DNA of 64,000 nt from the NCBI RefSeq assembly GCF_902158555.1, contig NZ_CABGGS010000001.1, positions 124,001 through 188,000 of the forward strand. Reading direction: 5' to 3'. Shown in pieces: positions 61,042 to 64,000 of the stretch. The DNA is from Klebsiella spallanzanii (GTDB lineage: Bacteria; Pseudomonadota; Gammaproteobacteria; Enterobacterales; Enterobacteriaceae). Position 1 is the stretch's first letter, and each line of letters begins with the position of its first letter. A program made the translations under genes and the position numbers. The notes under the pieces were generated by a model. It searched no databases, was not told the DNA's origin, and saw only the letters and a program-made list of their open reading frames with translations.

Positions 61042-61773
61042 ATGAAAAAAGTACTGATTGCCGCACTTCTTGCGGGCATGAGCCTCTCCGCTACCGCAGC
61101 CCAGACCATTCGTTTCGCCACCGAGGCTTCCTACCCTCCGTTTGAAGCGATTGATGCCAATAACAAAATTGTCGGCTTCGATGTCGATCTGGCGAACGCG
61201 CTGTGTAAAGAGATTGATGCCACCTGTACCTTTACTAACCAGGCGTTCGATAGCCTGATCCCAAGCCTGAAATTCCGTCGTTTCGACGCGGTTATGGCCG
61301 GGATGGATATCACCCCCGAGCGTGAAAAGCAGGTGCTGTTCACCACCCCATACTATGAAAACTCTGCGCTGTTTGTCGGTCAGCAGGGTAAATTCACCAG
61401 CATCGAGCAGCTTAAAGGCAAAAAAGTCGGCGTCCAGAACGGCACGACTCACCAGAAATTCATCACCGATAAGCACCCGGAAATCACCACCGTCCCTTAC
61501 GACAGCTACCAGAACGCGAAGCTGGACCTGCAAAACGGCCGCATTGACGCCGTGTTCGGCGACACCGCTGTCGTTACCGAATGGCTGAAGAGCAATCCGA
61601 AGCTGGGGGCTGTGGGCGATAAAGTCACCGATAAAGACTACTTCGGCACCGGTCTCGGCATTGCGCTGCGCCAGGGCAATACCGAGCTGCAGCAGAAATT
61701 TAACGCTGCGCTGGAAAAAGTGAAGAGCGATGGGACTTACCAGTCTATCTATAACAAATGGTTCCAGAAGTAA
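61042..61773 (+). CDS. artI: Periplasmic binding protein ArtI
   Basis: Periplasmic solute-binding protein of the Art system (ligand in E. coli unclear; ArtJ is the arginine binder). The start MKKVLIAALLAGMSLSATAA gives 243 residues, as in E. coli; this signal peptide is cleaved before QTIRFATEASYPPFE. An ATG two codons upstream (61036) is a less likely start. Paralogue of artJ, which lies just beyond artM. Confidence 0.96.
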   Translation: MKKVLIAALLAGMSLSATAAQTIRFATEASYPPFEAIDANNKIVGFDVDLANALCKEIDATCTFTNQAFDSLIPSLKFRRFDAVMAGMDITPEREKQVLFTTPYYENSALFVGQQGKFTSIEQLKGKKVGVQNGTTHQKFITDKHPEITTVPYDSYQNAKLDLQNGRIDAVFGDTAVVTEWLKSNPKLGAVGDKVTDKDYFGTGLGIALRQGNTELQQKFNAALEKVKSDGTYQSIYNKWFQK

Positions 61774-61779
61774 CGCTGA

Positions 61780-62496
61780 ATGAACGAATTTTTTCCATTA
61801 GCAAGCGCCGCCGGTATGACCGTCGGCCTTGCCGTTTGCGCCCTGATCATCGGCCTGGTGCTGGCGATGCTGTTTGCCGTCCTCGAGTCGGTGAAGCTGC
61901 GTCCGGTCGCCTGGCTCGCAACCGGCATTGTCACCCTTTTACGTGGACTACCGGAAATTTTGGTGGTTCTGTTTATCTATTTTGGTTCCTCACAGCTGCT
62001 GCTGAGCCTCTCTGACGGCTTTACGATCAATCTCGGCTTTGTGCAGATCCCGGTCCAGATGCAGATTGAGAACTTCGACGTCAGTCCGTTCCTGTGTGGA
62101 GCCATTGCGCTTTCCCTGCTGTATGCCGCTTACGCATCGCAGACCCTGCGCGGGGCGCTAAAAGCAGTCCCTCAGGGACAGTGGGAATCCGGTCAGGCGC
62201 TGGGGTTATCCAAATCCGCCATTTTCTTCCGTCTGGTGATGCCGCAAATGTGGCGTCATGCGTTGCCGGGACTCGGGAATCAGTGGCTGGTGTTGCTGAA
62301 GGATACCGCGTTAGTCAGCCTTATCAGCGTCAACGATCTTATGCTGCAAACCAAAAGTATCGCCACCCGTACTCAGGAGCCGTTTAACTGGTATATCATC
62401 GCGGCGGCAATCTACCTGGTCATCACGCTGTTGAGTCAGTACATCCTGAAACGTATTGATCAGCGTGCGACGCGCTTCGAAAGGAGTCCAGGCTGA
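61780..62496 (+). CDS. artQ: Arginine ABC transporter permease ArtQ
   Basis: Inner-membrane permease of the His/Glu/Gln/Arg family, 238 residues, as in E. coli. About five membrane helices. The EAA-type loop that contacts ArtP is [19 protein letters not shown]. Its stop overlaps the artM ATG by one base (TGATG). Confidence 0.97.
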   Translation: MNEFFPLASAAGMTVGLAVCALIIGLVLAMLFAVLESVKLRPVAWLATGIVTLLRGLPEILVVLFIYFGSSQLLLSLSDGFTINLGFVQIPVQMQIENFDVSPFLCGAIALSLLYAAYASQTLRGALKAVPQGQWESGQALGLSKSAIFFRLVMPQMWRHALPGLGNQWLVLLKDTALVSLISVNDLMLQTKSIATRTQEPFNWYIIAAAIYLVITLLSQYILKRIDQRATRFERSPG

Positions 62497-63164
62497 TGCT
62501 TGATTACTTACCCGAACTGCTCAAAGGGCTGCATACCAGCCTGACGCTAACCGCAGCCTCTATCGTTGTGGCGCTGATTCTCTCGCTCGTCTTTACCATC
62601 ATCCTGACGCTAAAAACGCCGGGGCTGGTATGGATCGTGCGCGGCTATATCACGTTGTTTACCGGCACGCCGCTGCTGGTGCAGATTTTCCTGATTTACT
62701 ACGGCCCGGGTCAGTTCCCGTCGCTGCAGGAGTATCCGGTACTCTGGCATCTCATTTCCGAGCCCTGGCTCTGCGCGCTGATTGCCCTCTCTCTCAACAG
62801 CGCCGCTTATACCACCCAGCTGTTTTATGGTGCTATTCGCGCTATTCCCGATGGCCAGTGGCAGTCCTGCGGCGCGCTGGGGATGAGCAAGAAAGATACG
62901 CTGGCTATTTTGCTACCGTATGCTTTCAAACGCGCCCTCTCCTCTTACTCCAACGAAGTGGTGCTGGTGTTCAAGAGTACTTCTCTGGCCTACACCATTA
63001 CCTTGATGGAAGTGATGGGCCACAGCCAGCTGCTCTATGGCCGTACCTATGATGTGATGGTGTTCGGCGCCGCCGGGATTGTTTATCTCATCGTCAACGG
63101 TCTGCTGACGCTGCTGATGCGTCTGGTTGAACATAAAGCACTGGCTTTTGAGCGCCGTAATTAA
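62496..63164 (+). CDS. artM: Arginine ABC transporter permease ArtM
   Basis: Second permease of the importer, pairing with ArtQ. 222 residues, as in E. coli. YITLFTGTPLLVQIF and the EAA loop AIPDGQWQSCGALGMSKKD are conserved. Last gene of artPIQM, followed by a terminator. Confidence 0.97.
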   Translation: MLDYLPELLKGLHTSLTLTAASIVVALILSLVFTIILTLKTPGLVWIVRGYITLFTGTPLLVQIFLIYYGPGQFPSLQEYPVLWHLISEPWLCALIALSLNSAAYTTQLFYGAIRAIPDGQWQSCGALGMSKKDTLAILLPYAFKRALSSYSNEVVLVFKSTSLAYTITLMEVMGHSQLLYGRTYDVMVFGAAGIVYLIVNGLLTLLMRLVEHKALAFERRN

Positions 63165-63185
63165 AAACGCATAACCAGCCAAACG

Positions 63186-63222
63186 AAGACGGATAAATTC
63201 GCTGAATTATCCGTCTTTTTTT
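63186..63222 (+). terminator. Terminator of artPIQM
   Basis: AAGACGGATAA and TTATCCGTCTT form an 11-bp stem with a 10-base loop, followed by a run of T. Confidence 0.93.
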
Positions 63223-63229
63223 ATTTAGA

Positions 63230-63268
63230 TTAAAATAGTTATCCATATTTATTGAATATAAATTCATT
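63230..63268 (+). promoter_or_regulatory. Tandem ARG boxes upstream of artJ
   Basis: TGAATATAAATTCA (63253-63266) is a perfect match to the 14-bp core TGAATWWWWATTCA. A weaker box, about 10 of 14, covers 63232-63245. The two 18-bp boxes are 3 bp apart, the spacing at which ArgR hexamers bind. Repression of artJ by ArgR with arginine is established in E. coli. Confidence 0.85.
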
Positions 63269-63337
63269 TGATGGCATTGTTAATCCCAGCCACAGACACG
63301 GCACAACAACATAAGATTGACCGACGGGAGTTTGACA

Positions 63338-64000
63338 ATGAAAAAGTTAGTTCTGGCCGCACTGCTTACCTCTTTCGCCTTTGGCGCCGCAGCCGCAGAG
63401 AAAATCAGCTTTGGCGTTTCTGCAACCTATCCACCGTTTGAATCGATGGACGCCAACAACCAGATCGCCGGTTTCGATATCGACCTGGCAAACGCGCTGT
63501 GCAAACAAATGCAGGCTGAATGTACTTTTACCAACCATGCTTTCGACAGCCTGATCCCGGCGCTCAAATTTAAAAAATATGATGCGGTTATTTCCGGTAT
63601 GGACATTACTCCAGAACGTAGCAAGCAGGTGGCATTTACCGACCCGTACTACGCCAACTCCGCGCTGGTGATTTCGAAGAAAGATGCTTACCACTCTTTC
63701 GACGATCTGAAAGGCAAGCGCATCGGTATGGAAAATGGCACCACGCATCAGAAATACCTGCAGGATAAACACCCGGAAGTGAAAACCGTGGCCTACGATA
63801 GCTACCAGAATGCATTTATCGACCTGAAAAATGGCCGTATTGATGGGGTATTTGGCGATACCGCCGTGGTTAACGAATGGCTGAAAACCAACCCGCAGCT
63901 GGGTGCGGCGACGCCGAAAGTCACCGACCCGCAATACTTTGGCACCGGCCTCGGCATTGCGGTACGCCCGGATAATAAAGCACTACTGGAAAAACTGAAC
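63338..64000 (+). CDS. artJ: Arginine-binding periplasmic protein ArtJ, C-terminus cut by window edge
   Basis: High-affinity L-arginine-binding protein of the Art importer. 221 residues are visible from MKKLVLAALLTSFAFG; E. coli ArtJ has 243, so about 22 are missing beyond the edge. The signal peptide ends at GAAAA before EKISFGVSATYPPFE. NGTTHQKYLQDKHPEVKT and YFGTGLGIAV match ArtI and ArtJ. It has its own ArgR-controlled promoter and lies after the artPIQM terminator. Confidence 0.96.
   Translation, partial: MKKLVLAALLTSFAFGAAAAEKISFGVSATYPPFESMDANNQIAGFDIDLANALCKQMQAECTFTNHAFDSLIPALKFKKYDAVISGMDITPERSKQVAFTDPYYANSALVISKKDAYHSFDDLKGKRIGMENGTTHQKYLQDKHPEVKTVAYDSYQNAFIDLKNGRIDGVFGDTAVVNEWLKTNPQLGAATPKVTDPQYFGTGLGIAVRPDNKALLEKLN

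Overview
The window is a stretch of enterobacterial chromosome (family Enterobacteriaceae). Nearly every backbone gene, its order and its length match the Escherichia coli serC-to-artJ segment, and some proteins are almost residue-for-residue the same (Lrp, InfA, PflB). An ERIC repeat upstream of infA also fits. Two accessory sugar-PTS operons absent from E. coli K-12 at these positions, and a DoxX-family gene between hcr and poxB, point to a relative in the Klebsiella / Raoultella / Kluyvera / Citrobacter range. I cannot name the genus from the sequence alone. I see no transposase, integrase, prophage, CRISPR array, rRNA or tRNA.

Layout. 1-8390: serC (3' end cut by the window edge), ycaP, ycaO, then the anaerobic pyruvate/formate genes focA-pflB-pflA with an FNR-type promoter. 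8409-13184: accessory island 1, an RpiR-family regulator divergent from a UlaABC-family PTS that flanks a split transketolase. 13200-18700: ycaD and the anaerobic DMSO reductase operon dmsABC. 18711-33522: housekeeping block serS, rarA, lolA, ftsK, lrp, trxB, cydDC, aat, infA. 33495-41685: clpA-clpS, cspD, macAB, ybjD. 41686-48930: aqpZ, lysO, the nitric-oxide-stress pair hcp-hcr, a DoxX protein and poxB. 48933-54649: accessory island 2, a GntR/HutC regulator divergent from a lactose/cellobiose-family PTS (IIA, IIB, IIC), an AgaI/NagB-like enzyme, an aldo/keto reductase, a frameshifted TIM-barrel isomerase and a private HPr. 54658-64000: ltaE, ybjT, ybjS, amiD, ybjQ, ybjP, artPIQM and artJ (3' end cut by the window edge).

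How the genes fit together. Much of the backbone serves low-oxygen life: FocA/PflB/PflA handle pyruvate and formate, DmsABC respires DMSO/TMAO, Hcp/Hcr deal with NO, CydDC supports cytochrome bd assembly, and PoxB is the stationary-phase aerobic route from pyruvate. FNR-like boxes are visible upstream of focA, dmsA and hcp. A near-consensus NsrR site overlaps the expected hcp start, and tandem ARG boxes precede artJ.

The least understood parts are the two PTS islands. In island 1 there is no kinase, isomerase or epimerase between PTS uptake and transketolase, so the imported phosphosugar may be a direct transketolase substrate; two 18-bp perfect palindromes 30 bp apart form a likely RpiR operator. 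Island 2 has its own HPr but no phospho-glycosidase, and its isomerase gene carries a one-base frameshift. Other structures worth testing are a 15-bp stem that would bury the ltaE ribosome-binding site, a 27-bp palindrome upstream of artP, a 24-residue repeat array in the FtsK linker, and the absence of the serW tRNA that E. coli carries between infA and clpA.
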